In this document: piece after piece, positions 37,475-46,601 of the stretch
How the letters are laid out: each line of letters begins with the position of its first letter
How positions within the stretch are numbered: the stretch's first letter is position 1
DNA from: UBA11574 sp963752565
GTDB lineage: Bacteria; Desulfobacterota; Desulfobacteria; Desulfobacterales; UBA11574
Assembly (NCBI GenBank): GCA_963752565.1
Contig: CAVVZC010000003.1
Span: 558,001-622,000 of the forward strand
Direction: 5' to 3'
Length of the DNA: 64,000 bases
Translations under genes and position numbers: made by a program
Notes under the pieces: generated by a model
Told to the model about the DNA's origin: nothing
What the model saw: the letters and a program-made list of their open reading frames with translations, nothing else
Database searches by the model: none

Positions 37475-39271
37475 CTAATCGGTGTCTGATTTTAGAACCG
37501 AGAGAAACGCAGACTGTGGAATCATGACCTGTCCCACCATTTTCATCCGTTTTTTTCCTTTTCGTTGCTTTTCCAAAAGTTTTCGTTTTCGTGTGACGTC
37601 GCCGCCATAGCATTTTGCAGTAACATCCTTTCTAAAGGGTGAAATTGTCTTTCGGGCAATAATATTCCCGCCGATGGCCCCCTGAATGGCTATTTTAAAC
37701 ATCTGTCTTGGAATTTCCTCTCGGAGTCTTTCGCAGGCACGTCTCGCCCGCTCCACCGCCCGGTCTCGATGAACAAGCTGTGAAAGCGCATCAACACGCT
37801 CTCCGTTGATCAGTATGTCCAGCTTGACCAGGTCTATTTCTCTAAAATCGATGATATCGTAATCAAAGGATCCGTATCCCTGGGTCACCGATTTGAGCTT
37901 GTCATAAAAATCGTAAATCACCTCCGCCAGTGGAAGTTCAAATATCATTTCCAGGCGATTATTGGTTAAATACTGATACGTTTTGTTAATTCCTCTATGA
38001 TCCAGACATAGCTTCATGATGGCACCCATATATCGGTCTGGAATGATGATTCCCGCACGGATAAACGGCTCTTTTGAGCGTTCAATGGTTGTCGGATCCG
38101 GATACAATGCAGGATTGTCGATGATCTTTGAGGACCCGTCATTCATGATTAGCTTGTACTGGACCGAAGGCGCCGTCAATATCAATGAAAGATTATATTC
38201 ACGTTCGAGCCGTTCCTGTACAACCTCGAGGTGAAGGAGTCCTAAAAAACCGCAACGAAATCCAAAACCCAAAGCCACAGACGTGTCTTTTTCATAAATA
38301 AGGGAAGCATCATTGAGTTTCAGTTTTTCCAGGCCTGCCGTCAGTTCTTCGTAACCGTCCGAGGCCACCGGATAGATCGAAGAAAACACCACCGGTTTTG
38401 TTTCCTTGAACCCCGACATGGGTGTTTTACAGGGATGGTTTTTTAATGTGATGGTGTCTCCGCAACGGGTATCGCTGACGGTTTTTATTCCTGCAATAAT
38501 ATAGCCGACCTGACCTGCTGAAAGCTTATTTACAGGGGTGCGCTCGAGTTGAAAAATCCCGATTTCCTCAACCTTATAGACGGCGTTATTCGACATAAAT
38601 GTAATCATATCTTTGGGCTTTACGCTGCCCTGGAAAACCCGGATATGAACGATTGTTCCCCGGAAAGGATCATAGTGGGAATCAAAAATCAATGCTTTGA
38701 GTGGTAATTCTGGATCACCGGATGGCGGGGGGAGACAATTCACAATCCCTTCCAGCACCTCTTCAATCCCGATCCCTTCCTTTGCGGATGTCAGTATCGC
38801 TGTTTCAGGATCAAGGCCCAAGTCGTTTTTGATCTGTTGTTTGACCCGATCAATATCGGCTGAAGGAAGATCAATTTTGTTAATTACCGGAATGATTTCA
38901 AGATCGTGTTCAAGAGCCAGGTACAGGTTCGCAAGAGTTTGGGCTTCGACACCCTGACTGGCATCGACGAGGAGCAAAGCGCCCTCGCAAGAGGCCAGCG
39001 CCCGTGACACTTCATATGTAAAATCCACATGGCCGGGCGTGTCTATCAGATTTAAAGAGTAGGATTGATTGTTTTCGGCCGTATACGGCAGACAGATGGT
39101 CTGGCTTTTTATGGTGATACCCCGTTCCCGTTCAATGTCCATGTTGTCCAATATCTGATCTTTAAAATCACGATCAAGGACAACATCGGTCATCTGGATC
39201 AGGCGGTCGGAAAGCGTCGATTTGCCATGATCAATATGAGCTACAATGCTGAAATTTCTTATATTTTTCAT
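37475..39271 (-). CDS. lepA: elongation factor 4 (LepA), ribosome back-translocase GTPase
   Basis: From the ATG at 39271 the product is 598 residues, the usual LepA length; two earlier in-frame ATGs give an atypical N-terminal extension. GTPase motifs are FSIVAHIDHGKSTLSDRLI (G1), ERERGITIKSQ (G2), LIDTPGHVDF (G3) and VINKIDLPSAD (G4). The LepA-specific C-terminal domain includes RKKLLEKQRKGKKRMK-like basic residues and ends IPQSAFLSVLKSDTD. It binds stalled or mistranslocated ribosomes at the membrane. No strong ribosome site precedes either start. Confidence 0.96.
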   Translation of the reverse strand: MKNIRNFSIVAHIDHGKSTLSDRLIQMTDVVLDRDFKDQILDNMDIERERGITIKSQTICLPYTAENNQSYSLNLIDTPGHVDFTYEVSRALASCEGALLLVDASQGVEAQTLANLYLALEHDLEIIPVINKIDLPSADIDRVKQQIKNDLGLDPETAILTSAKEGIGIEEVLEGIVNCLPPPSGDPELPLKALIFDSHYDPFRGTIVHIRVFQGSVKPKDMITFMSNNAVYKVEEIGIFQLERTPVNKLSAGQVGYIIAGIKTVSDTRCGDTITLKNHPCKTPMSGFKETKPVVFSSIYPVASDGYEELTAGLEKLKLNDASLIYEKDTSVALGFGFRCGFLGLLHLEVVQERLEREYNLSLILTAPSVQYKLIMNDGSSKIIDNPALYPDPTTIERSKEPFIRAGIIIPDRYMGAIMKLCLDHRGINKTYQYLTNNRLEMIFELPLAEVIYDFYDKLKSVTQGYGSFDYDIIDFREIDLVKLDILINGERVDALSQLVHRDRAVERARRACERLREEIPRQMFKIAIQGAIGGNIIARKTISPFRKDVTAKCYGGDVTRKRKLLEKQRKGKKRMKMVGQVMIPQSAFLSVLKSDTD

Positions 39272-39493
39272 TTTAATTGTTAACGTATCTTTCTTCATCT
39301 GGCATCGGTCAAAAGCCTGTTGACACCATCTTTCTTTCAAGTTATGTTAAAAATTTCCATAAATTTTCATATGTCCGCGGCGCTTTATCAAGGAGCAATT
39401 TTTTATCAAAATGATATTAAATATGTCAAGCCTCACACCAAAAGTGCCGATATATTTCTTTGAATGAAAAAGAATAGGATGAGATAGATAGCT

Positions 39494-40405
39494 ATGGGCG
39501 AACACATTTTAATCGTTGAAGATGATGATGCCATTAGAAGCTCCCTGCATGAATGCTTAACAAAATCAGACTACAAAGTCTTCTCCGCTCCCAGTGCGGA
39601 AGAGGCGTTTGAAATAATAAAATCAGGCACTATTCAAATTGTCATAACCGATATTTTGCTTCCCGGCAAGAATGGTCTTCAACTTACATCTCAAATCAAA
39701 CAAAATTACGATATCGATGTCATTGTAATGACGGGTTACAGTGAGGATTATTCTTATGAAGAAGCAATCCATAAGGGTGCCAGCGATCTTGTTTTCAAAC
39801 CGTTTCGTTTTGAGGAACTGATCCTGAGATTGAAAAGAGTCTTAAAAGAAAGACGACTCACCAAGGAACGCAACCGCATTCTCAGCAAGCTTGAAAATCT
39901 TGCAATAACAGATGGCCTCACCAAATTATACAATTTAAGACATTTTTATCATTTGCTGGAAATAGAGATTGATCGCTGTAGCCGGTATGGTCACAACCTT
40001 GCGCTTTTGCTTTTGGATATTGATAACTTTAAAATGTACAACGATACATACGGTCACCTTGAAGGCGACAAAGTTCTGGTTAGAATAGGACAGATTATCC
40101 ATTCGTGTCTTAGAACAATGGATTCCGCTTTCAGATATGGCGGTGAAGAATTTACAGTTATTCTTCCGGAGACCACCGCTGAAGAGGCCAATAATGTCGC
40201 CTACAGAATTAAAACCGCTGTGGAATTCGAAAACTTTTTTCCGGAACCCGAAAATGTCGTCACCGTAACCATCAGTATCGGCGTGACGGAATATTATAAT
40301 AAAGAATCGCTGTCAGCATTTATAAAAAGAGCTGACCAGGCCATGTATCGTTCAAAAGAAAAAGGACGAAACGCAATCTCATCCCTGTTTGCTGAAAGTT
40401 CTTAA
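39494..40405 (+). CDS. response regulator with GGDEF diguanylate cyclase domain
   Basis: The 303-residue protein has a receiver domain (residues 1-120: acidic EDDD at 9-12, phosphoacceptor D53 in ITDILLPG, conserved Lys102 in FKPFRFE) and a GGDEF domain from about 135. The active site is YGGEEF (216-220), a permitted variant of GGDEF. RTMD at 207-210, five residues before it, matches the RxxD inhibitory site, so product inhibition by c-di-GMP is likely. It makes c-di-GMP when phosphorylated by an unlinked histidine kinase. With the HD-GYP and PilZ proteins it shows active c-di-GMP signalling. Confidence 0.93.
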   Translation: MGEHILIVEDDDAIRSSLHECLTKSDYKVFSAPSAEEAFEIIKSGTIQIVITDILLPGKNGLQLTSQIKQNYDIDVIVMTGYSEDYSYEEAIHKGASDLVFKPFRFEELILRLKRVLKERRLTKERNRILSKLENLAITDGLTKLYNLRHFYHLLEIEIDRCSRYGHNLALLLLDIDNFKMYNDTYGHLEGDKVLVRIGQIIHSCLRTMDSAFRYGGEEFTVILPETTAEEANNVAYRIKTAVEFENFFPEPENVVTVTISIGVTEYYNKESLSAFIKRADQAMYRSKEKGRNAISSLFAESS

Positions 40406-40538
40406 CCCCGGACGTCTCACCATTTTTTGATTTTTCTTCAAGACAATGTGTATTCCCCTTAAGAATATTATTTGGAACAAAAATTTTCCGGCCGTGTTGT
40501 ATTGCGTTGTGTTTGGGGTTTATCAGTTGTAATTTTGA

Positions 40539-41342
40539 CTATTTGCGTGTTTGACCCACCGTAAATGTTGCAAAAAAAATGAGAGACGCCAATGTAACAA
40601 TCGTTGCGCCGGACGGCAGGTCGGCATAATAAGAGATAATGAGGCCACCGCTGGTGGATATCAGTGCAATGAGTATTGAAAAGGCGATCATGGAATCATA
40701 ACGGCGGGCTACCTGTGAAGCAGCCGCTCCAGGGATCACCAGGAGTGCGGAAACAAGGATGATTCCGATAATTTTCATGCTGATCACCACGGATAGGGCA
40801 AGGATGGTCAGGAAAAAATGATCGAGAAAGGCCACCGGCATTCCACTGACAAAAGCAACTTCCCGATCATAGGCAACAAACAGTAATTCCTTAAAAAACA
40901 GAACAGTTGAAAGAAGTACCAGCCCCCCAAGTACTGCAGTGATGATCAAATCCTGCCGGGTAATCGCCAGAATATTGCCGAAAAGATAACCAAAAAGATC
41001 CACGTTGTATTGATCCGACATGCCGATAAAAATAACGCCCATAGCCATTGCTAAAGGGAAAAATATGCCGATGGCGGTATCCGTGCCCAGGTGGCCCTTT
41101 TTGCCGATATAACCAATGGCATTGGATACGACCACGGCAAAACCGATGGCAGTAAGTGTTGGAGATATCCCCAAAAGCGCCCCCAGGGCTACACCGCCGA
41201 AAGCCGAGTGTGCCACACCGACGCCGATAAAGGACAAACGACGTAACACGACGAAAAACGAAACCACTGCCAGAACGAAGCTGAGCATCATTCCCGCCCA
41301 AAAGGCATTTTGCATAAATTGAAGGCTGAACATATCAATCAT
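40539..41342 (-). CDS. znuB: zinc/manganese ABC transporter permease, ZnuB-like
   Basis: The product is an ABC-3 family permease with about eight membrane segments, beginning FMQNAFWAGMMLSFVLAVVS. It shows GVGVAHSAFGGVALG (the cytoplasmic coupling loop), GTDTAIGIFFPLAMAMGVIF and the late VIPGAAASQVARRY. I start at the ATG at 41342, overlapping the znuC stop; a longer reading to 41411 would overlap znuC by 77 bases, and the ATG at 41333 is also possible. It forms the metal channel with ZnuC and ZnuA in a three-gene operon. Confidence 0.9.
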   Translation of the reverse strand: MIDMFSLQFMQNAFWAGMMLSFVLAVVSFFVVLRRLSFIGVGVAHSAFGGVALGALLGISPTLTAIGFAVVVSNAIGYIGKKGHLGTDTAIGIFFPLAMAMGVIFIGMSDQYNVDLFGYLFGNILAITRQDLIITAVLGGLVLLSTVLFFKELLFVAYDREVAFVSGMPVAFLDHFFLTILALSVVISMKIIGIILVSALLVIPGAAASQVARRYDSMIAFSILIALISTSGGLIISYYADLPSGATIVTLASLIFFATFTVGQTRK

Positions 41343-42147
41343 GGTCTTGATGCCTGTGATAACAGGTTGCACATTTATCATCATGGACAATAACTTTAAG
41401 ATCTTTTCCAAAAACCTTTTTTGTTATATCCGGCGAAAAACAGAAGTCCGGTTCGTCATGATAGTGAAGCTCAACATTCAGGCACGCAACCTGGTCTGCG
41501 TGGGAAGTAATAACCCCGATATCGTGTGACACCATGATTACGGATATGCCTTGCTCATTTCTAAATTTTGCTAAAAGTTCATAGAAATCTTCCTGAGCTA
41601 CGCTGTCGACACCGGTTGCCGGCTCATCAAGGACTAAAAGTTTCGGTTTTGAAGCCATTGCCCGTGCGATGTTGACCCGTTGCTGTTGTCCGCCTGAAAG
41701 CACGGCAAAGGGTCTTTTTGCATGGTCAGCCATGTTTATCTGTGAAAGCAGGTCCATGGCAATCTTTTTGCTATTACGGTCCGGTCTGTGGAAAAGGCCG
41801 ATACGACTGTAAAGGCCCATGAGAACAACATCGAGGACGGTAACCGGAAAGGATTGGTTAGCATGGGAAATCTGGGGAAGATACCCGACCTCCAGCCGGC
41901 CTTGTTTGTCGGGTTGGCTTCCAAATAACCGAACAGAGCCTTTTTTGGGGTTCACAAGTCCAAGAATAACATTCAGCAAAGTGGTTTTGCCGCCGCCATT
42001 GGGACCGACGATACCGAATATTTCACCGGGATAGCAGTTAAAGTAAATGGATTTTAGAATCCACTTGCCATCGTATGCCACCCATACATTATTTAACTCC
42101 ACAATGGGTTCTTTATCATTTCTTGTATCTATGGCCGTATTTTTCAC
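41335..42147 (-). CDS. znuC: zinc/manganese ABC transporter ATPase, ZnuC-like
   Basis: The 270-residue protein has Walker A IVGPNGGGKTTLL, signature LSGGQQQRVNIARAM, Walker B LLVLDEPATGVD and H-loop MVSHDIG. The C-terminal tail is His/Asp/Cys-rich (DDKCATCYHRHQDHD), as often in zinc transporter ATPases, and may bind metal. It starts within the end of znuA (ATGA overlap). Confidence 0.93.
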   Translation of the reverse strand: MKNTAIDTRNDKEPIVELNNVWVAYDGKWILKSIYFNCYPGEIFGIVGPNGGGKTTLLNVILGLVNPKKGSVRLFGSQPDKQGRLEVGYLPQISHANQSFPVTVLDVVLMGLYSRIGLFHRPDRNSKKIAMDLLSQINMADHAKRPFAVLSGGQQQRVNIARAMASKPKLLVLDEPATGVDSVAQEDFYELLAKFRNEQGISVIMVSHDIGVITSHADQVACLNVELHYHDEPDFCFSPDITKKVFGKDLKVIVHDDKCATCYHRHQDHD

Positions 42148-43067
42148 TTCATGGCCTCCTTCAATATGTTTAGATTGTGTTTCATAAGATCCATGTAGGT
42201 GTTGCCGTATTTTTGTTTGGGATTTCCCATGGGATCGAGCAAAAGGACCTTGATTTCCGCTTCTCTGGCAATGACTTCCGCTGCCCGATAATTAAGCTGA
42301 GGTTCGGCGAATACGGCTCGAATATGATATTTGTTAATCATTGCTACGATATTTTTAATCTGTATCGGTGTCGGATTTCGGCCCGGCGCCGCTTCAATGA
42401 CGCCCAAGGATTCAAGGCCGTATCGTCTGGCAAAATAATCCCACGACGCATGAAAAGCGATGTATTTTTTCATTTTAAAGTGAGAAACTGTTTCTTGAAT
42501 CATCTGGTGGAGTTTGTCAAGCGCTTGTAAATAATCCAGGCTTCTTTGTTTATAATACGATACGTTCTGCTGATCAACCTCACAAAGAGCATCTGTAATT
42601 TTATTGATCATCGATTTTGCAATGACAGGGTCGAGCCATATGTGTGGGTTGGCAATCATCGGTTTGTTTTCTGAAACCGTGGTTTCCTTTTTATGATGGT
42701 TGTTTTCATGATCATGTTCGGTTGTTCCTATCAGATCAACGCCTTGAGATAAAACCACCGTCATTAATTCCGATCCAGCCAGCTTGACGAATTTGTCGGC
42801 CCAGAATTCCAGCCCGGCGCCGATCATAAAGAAAATGCGTGCAGAAGAAAATGTCCTTACAAGACTTGGCTTGGGTTCAAAAGTATGGGGGCTTGCACCT
42901 GCCGGCAGAACAAAAGTAACATCAACATAATCACCGCCCACCTGCTGAACCATGTCGGCAATGGGGTAAATGCTGACAATCACCGGAAGTTTTTCCGACA
43001 TGCATGCAGTAGCGTGAAGTTGGATAATTAAAAAGCACAGAATAAAAAAAAAGGTGCGAAGAGACAT
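42144..43067 (-). CDS. znuA: zinc/manganese-binding periplasmic protein, ZnuA-like
   Basis: I start at the ATG at 43067 (GAGGC upstream), giving a signal peptide (SLRTFFFILCFLIIQLHATAC) that ends at a Cys, so it may be a lipoprotein. The cluster A-1/ZnuA fold is shown by VSIYPIADMVQQVGGDYVDV, GASPHTFEP (first His ligand), NPHIWLDP (second) and AFHASWDYFARRYGL (third). A His-rich loop, HDHENNHHKKE near residue 130, is typical of zinc rather than manganese carriers. The promoter region is shared with pncA across 262 bases; I could not recognise a Zur box. Confidence 0.92.
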   Translation of the reverse strand: MSLRTFFFILCFLIIQLHATACMSEKLPVIVSIYPIADMVQQVGGDYVDVTFVLPAGASPHTFEPKPSLVRTFSSARIFFMIGAGLEFWADKFVKLAGSELMTVVLSQGVDLIGTTEHDHENNHHKKETTVSENKPMIANPHIWLDPVIAKSMINKITDALCEVDQQNVSYYKQRSLDYLQALDKLHQMIQETVSHFKMKKYIAFHASWDYFARRYGLESLGVIEAAPGRNPTPIQIKNIVAMINKYHIRAVFAEPQLNYRAAEVIAREAEIKVLLLDPMGNPKQKYGNTYMDLMKHNLNILKEAMK

Positions 43068-43272
43068 TCGAATTGCCTCAAAAAAAAATTGACAATGTGT
43101 TCGATAAATTTCATTCTGCAAAGTCATAAGTTCTATATTTCCTAATAGAGCACTCTAATATCTCATGAAGAACACAATATGTTTAAAAAATCATTTTCAT
43201 AAAAGCAATTGTTAACCAAATAACCTTAAATTACGCAAATAGTCAAGAATGTTCAATCTTGTCAAAATTTCC

Positions 43273-43300
43273 TTGAAATTTCAGACTCATATTTTAATAT
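43273..43300 (+). promoter_or_regulatory. possible promoter for pncA-pncB
   Basis: TTGAAA at 43273-43278 and TAATAT at 43295-43300 are separated by 16 bases, about 30 bases before the pncA ATG. A clear AAAGGAGG follows at 43317-43324. Moderate match only. Confidence 0.4.
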
Positions 43301-43329
43301 AAAAATCATCCACCCAAAAGGAGGCGGGA

Positions 43330-43851
43330 ATGTCCCAAAAAGCATTGATCATCGTTGATATGTTAAACGACTTTGTGGATGAAAAGGGCGTGCTTTATTG
43401 TGGCGACACGGCGAGATCGATTATTCCCTTTATCCAAAAGAGGCTGACGAGTTATCGAAATCGCAAGGATCTTGTTATATATCTTCAGGATTCACATGAT
43501 GAAGATGACAAAGAGTTCGAAAAATTTCCAAAACATAGCGTTGCAGGAACCTGGGGTTGTGAGGTTATTCCTGAGCTTTCGCCTCAGGCCGGTGAAACGG
43601 TAATTCCAAAAAAACGATACAGTGGTTTTTACGGAACAGTTCTTGAAAATGTTCTAAAAACCTCCGATGTGGATGAAATTGAGGTGGTGGGTGTCTGCAC
43701 GTCGATTTGTGTGATGGATACTGTGGGCGGGCTGGCCAACCGGGACTATAAAATTGTTGTTCCCGTCAAAGGGGTTGCCGATTTTGATCCTGAGATGCAC
43801 CAATTCAGTTTGAAACGGATGGAAAAGATATACGGAGCCGATGTCTCATGA
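43330..43851 (+). CDS. pncA: isochorismatase-family nicotinamidase-like protein
   Basis: The 173-residue product has the cysteine hydrolase triad pattern: Asp in IIVDMLNDFVDEKG (residue 10), a middle Lys in IPKKRYSGFYGT, and the nucleophile Cys in VGVCTSICVMDT near residue 122. Nicotinamidase converts nicotinamide to nicotinate. It is assigned as PncA mainly because its stop overlaps the start of pncB (ATGA), which uses nicotinate; the sequence alone would also allow another isochorismatase-type amidase. Confidence 0.82.
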   Translation: MSQKALIIVDMLNDFVDEKGVLYCGDTARSIIPFIQKRLTSYRNRKDLVIYLQDSHDEDDKEFEKFPKHSVAGTWGCEVIPELSPQAGETVIPKKRYSGFYGTVLENVLKTSDVDEIEVVGVCTSICVMDTVGGLANRDYKIVVPVKGVADFDPEMHQFSLKRMEKIYGADVS

Positions 43852-45179
43852 CAGAATTACACCGAGCGGGTCCTTTGTTTACAGATCTTTACGAATTGAC
43901 CATGGCGGCCAGTTATTTTGCTCATCAGGTATTTGATACGGCAACATTTTCCCTGTACATCCGAGACCTTTATGCCACACGCAATTATTTTGTGGCTGCA
44001 GGTCTCGAGCAGGTATTGGATGAACTCGCAGCGTTCCAATTTTCTGACCAGGATATAAGCTACCTAAAAAGTACCGGTCGTTTTTCGGAACAATTCCTTA
44101 ATTACCTAAGGCAACTCCGATTTACCGGTGAGGTTTATGCTATGCCTGAAGGCACGATCTTTTTTGCCAATGAGCCGGTAATGGAAGTGACGGCGCCGAT
44201 CATTGAAGCCCAACTTATTGAAACTTTTGTGTTGAACACCATCGGGTTTCAGACCATGATCGCGTCCAAAGCGGCCCGATGTTTTCATGCCGCTGACGGC
44301 CGTCCCTTGATTGACTTCTCTCTGCGAAGAACTCAGGGCCAAGATGCCGGAATCAAAGTGGCTCGCAGCATGTTTATCGCCGGATTTGCGGCGACCAGCA
44401 ATGTCCTGGCCGGAAAAATATACGGTATCCCCATCTCCGGAACCATGGCCCATTCTTATGTTTCGGCCTTTGACAATGAACTTGATGCCTTCTTTGCGTA
44501 TGCAGATACATTTCCTGATCATTCAATATTTCTCATCGACACCTATGATAGTATTGAGGGTGCGCGACATGCCGCCACCGTCGCCAAAGAAATGCAAAAT
44601 AAGGGGCATGCACTCATCGGGGTTCGCCTTGACAGCGGAGATATGGCGGGCCTCAGTCGAGAAGTCCGTAAAATATTTGATGATGCCGGCCTATTGAAAG
44701 TTAAGATTTTTGCCAGCAGCGGGTTTGATGAGTTTAAAATCACCAAGGTTATTTCGGAAGGTGCCACCATCGATGCATTTGGGGTGGGCACCAAAGTCGG
44801 GGTTTCCGCAGACGCCCCTTTTGTTGATATTGTCTACAAGATGGTCCGGTTTAAAGGGCGCGACGTTAAAAAACTGAGCCCTGGCAAAGTAACCCTGGCC
44901 GGTGAAAAGCAGGTCTTTAGAAAGTCGGATCAAAACGGACGTTATTTGGAGGATACCATCGGCCAAAGAGACGAAATAATAGCTGAAGGGAAACCCTTGC
45001 TGGAAAAAGTTATGGAAAACGGACAGTTATTGAGCCGGCATCCTCAGCTTCAAGTGCTTCAGGAAAAGTTCAAAGAAAACTTTGCCGCATTAGATGACGG
45101 ATACAAGTCGATTCAGGTTCATAAAGCCTATCCTGTCAAACTCAGCACTCGCCTGGAGAACTTGCAGGAAAGGGTTTAA
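43848..45179 (+). CDS. pncB: nicotinate phosphoribosyltransferase
   Basis: The 443-residue protein starts FTDLYELTMAASYF and has IDFSLRRTQGQDAG (substrate and active-site loop), GTMAHSYVSAF, FLIDTYDSIEGARHA, GVRLDSGDM and FGVGTKVGVSADAP, all NAPRTase hallmarks. It makes nicotinate mononucleotide from nicotinate and PRPP with ATP in the Preiss-Handler NAD salvage route. It overlaps pncA by four bases and so receives nicotinate from it directly; a NAD kinase lies 5 kb downstream. Confidence 0.95.
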   Translation: MTELHRAGPLFTDLYELTMAASYFAHQVFDTATFSLYIRDLYATRNYFVAAGLEQVLDELAAFQFSDQDISYLKSTGRFSEQFLNYLRQLRFTGEVYAMPEGTIFFANEPVMEVTAPIIEAQLIETFVLNTIGFQTMIASKAARCFHAADGRPLIDFSLRRTQGQDAGIKVARSMFIAGFAATSNVLAGKIYGIPISGTMAHSYVSAFDNELDAFFAYADTFPDHSIFLIDTYDSIEGARHAATVAKEMQNKGHALIGVRLDSGDMAGLSREVRKIFDDAGLLKVKIFASSGFDEFKITKVISEGATIDAFGVGTKVGVSADAPFVDIVYKMVRFKGRDVKKLSPGKVTLAGEKQVFRKSDQNGRYLEDTIGQRDEIIAEGKPLLEKVMENGQLLSRHPQLQVLQEKFKENFAALDDGYKSIQVHKAYPVKLSTRLENLQERV

Positions 45180-45260
45180 CCCGAAATCCACACACCTCTT
45201 CCGGTGGATTGAAATTGCTATTTTAAAACCCATGCCCTCTGATTAAGTCGGAAATTGTGC

Positions 45261-45289
45261 TTGACACCCAATGGCCGTTTATCTATTGT
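45261..45289 (+). promoter_or_regulatory. sigma70-type promoter of the liv operon
   Basis: TTGACA at 45261-45266 and TATTGT at 45284-45289 are separated by exactly 17 bases. The expected start is about 85 bases before the livK ATG, leaving an AT-rich leader. GGAAGGGAGG lies about 8 bases before the ATG. Confidence 0.65.
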
Positions 45290-45380
45290 TTTTACCACAA
45301 AAAGCGAGAGTTTTTCATTAATAACCATGATTTTTTGGGTTATTGTGACACATTAACACTTAAGGAAGGGAGGAATCGTT

Positions 45381-46520
45381 ATGAAGAATAAGCAATCTCT
45401 TTTGTTTGTGGGTCTGGTCCTGGCTCTGGCATTGGTCTTCGGCATGACCACTACCGCCATGGCCGAAAACATAAGGATCGGCGTCGCGTCCCCTTATACG
45501 GGCAATTTGGCTGCATACGGTGATAATATCAAGGCCGGTGTTAACCTGAAACTTAAAGAGATCAATGATGCCGGTGGCATCAACGGTCAGAAGGTCGAAC
45601 TTGTCTGGGGTGACGATCTTTGCCAACCTAAAGACGCCGGTACGGTGGGTTCTAAATTCGCAGCGGACAAAAGCATCGTGGCAGTCATTGGCCACCTGTG
45701 CTCGTCAGCTACTCTCGCTGCTATGCCTATCTACGTCCGGGCAGGGCTCCCCGCCATATCTCCCACCTCTACCAATCCGACCATTGGCGATGTGGGCAAA
45801 GGCTGGTTCTTTCGGAATTGCTACACAGACGACTTTCAGGGCAAGTATCTGGCCTCGTATGTCGTGCCAAAGTTGATGGGCAAGAAGAAGGTAGCCATCT
45901 TCTATGAGAACAACGACTATGCCATCGGCCTCAAAGACTCCTTCGTGAAAGGAGCCAAGAACGCCGGTGTGACTGTGACCGGCGCCGAGGCTTATACGAC
46001 AGGGACGACCGACTTCACGCCTCAGCTGACCAAGCTTTTGAGAGATAAGCCTGAAACGATCTTCCTGTGCGGTTACCATCCGGAGGGTGCCCTGATCGCC
46101 GGCCAAAGCCGTAAGCTAGGCTTCACGGGTCCGCTTTTCGGTGCTGACGGCATTGATAACGAAGACTACATTAAAATCGGCGGCAAGGCAGCCGAAAACA
46201 CTTACTTGACAGTGCCCTTCCTGGCAGCGTCGGCAGGCCCGGCAGGCAAGGACTTCGCCAAACGGTTCAAAAAGGCCTATGACCGTGATGTGGACTGGAT
46301 GAGCGCCAATGCCTATGACTGCCTGGGTATCCTGGCCCAGGTCATTGCCAAAACCGGTCCTGACCGGAAAAAAATTCGTGACGGCCTGGCCGCGCTCAAC
46401 TCAGAGGCCAATGGTTACAAGGGTATCACCGGTATGACCTACTTTGACAAGAAGGGCGATGTTTCCAAACCCGCCTTCGTTAAACTGGTTAAGAATGGCA
46501 AGTTCGTAGCGGCCGAGTAA
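45381..46520 (+). CDS. livK: branched-chain amino-acid ABC transporter substrate-binding protein
   Basis: The 379-residue product has a signal peptide ending TTTAMA before ENIRIGVASPYTGNLAAYG, then a Leu/Ile/Val-binding fold: AGVNLKLKEINDAGGINGQ, VIGHLCSSATLAAMPIY, PAISPTSTNPTI, FRNCYTDDFQG and YTTGTTDFTPQLTKLL. The CSSAT segment holds the amino-acid carboxylate. It is first in a complete livK-H-M-G-F operon, with a hairpin after it so that it can be more abundant than the membrane components. Confidence 0.95.
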   Translation: MKNKQSLLFVGLVLALALVFGMTTTAMAENIRIGVASPYTGNLAAYGDNIKAGVNLKLKEINDAGGINGQKVELVWGDDLCQPKDAGTVGSKFAADKSIVAVIGHLCSSATLAAMPIYVRAGLPAISPTSTNPTIGDVGKGWFFRNCYTDDFQGKYLASYVVPKLMGKKKVAIFYENNDYAIGLKDSFVKGAKNAGVTVTGAEAYTTGTTDFTPQLTKLLRDKPETIFLCGYHPEGALIAGQSRKLGFTGPLFGADGIDNEDYIKIGGKAAENTYLTVPFLAASAGPAGKDFAKRFKKAYDRDVDWMSANAYDCLGILAQVIAKTGPDRKKIRDGLAALNSEANGYKGITGMTYFDKKGDVSKPAFVKLVKNGKFVAAE

Positions 46521-46550
46521 TTGATAAAATAACTGAATAAACTAATACGG

Positions 46551-46580
46551 GCGCCGGAACTTTCGGGTTTCGGCGCTTTT
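46551..46580 (+). terminator. hairpin after livK (attenuating terminator)
   Basis: GCGCCG at 46551-46556 pairs with CGGCGC at 46571-46576, with further pairing around the loop, followed by TTTT. Located between livK and livH, it probably lets excess binding protein be made while allowing some read-through. Confidence 0.75.
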
Positions 46581-46601
46581 CGATGTGTAAATGGGAGGCA
46601 C

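Noticed and set aside
43244..43261. CAAGA/TCTTG palindrome between znuA and pncA as a Zur box
   Set aside because: Only five paired bases with an eight-base loop; does not resemble known Zur or Fur boxes well enough.
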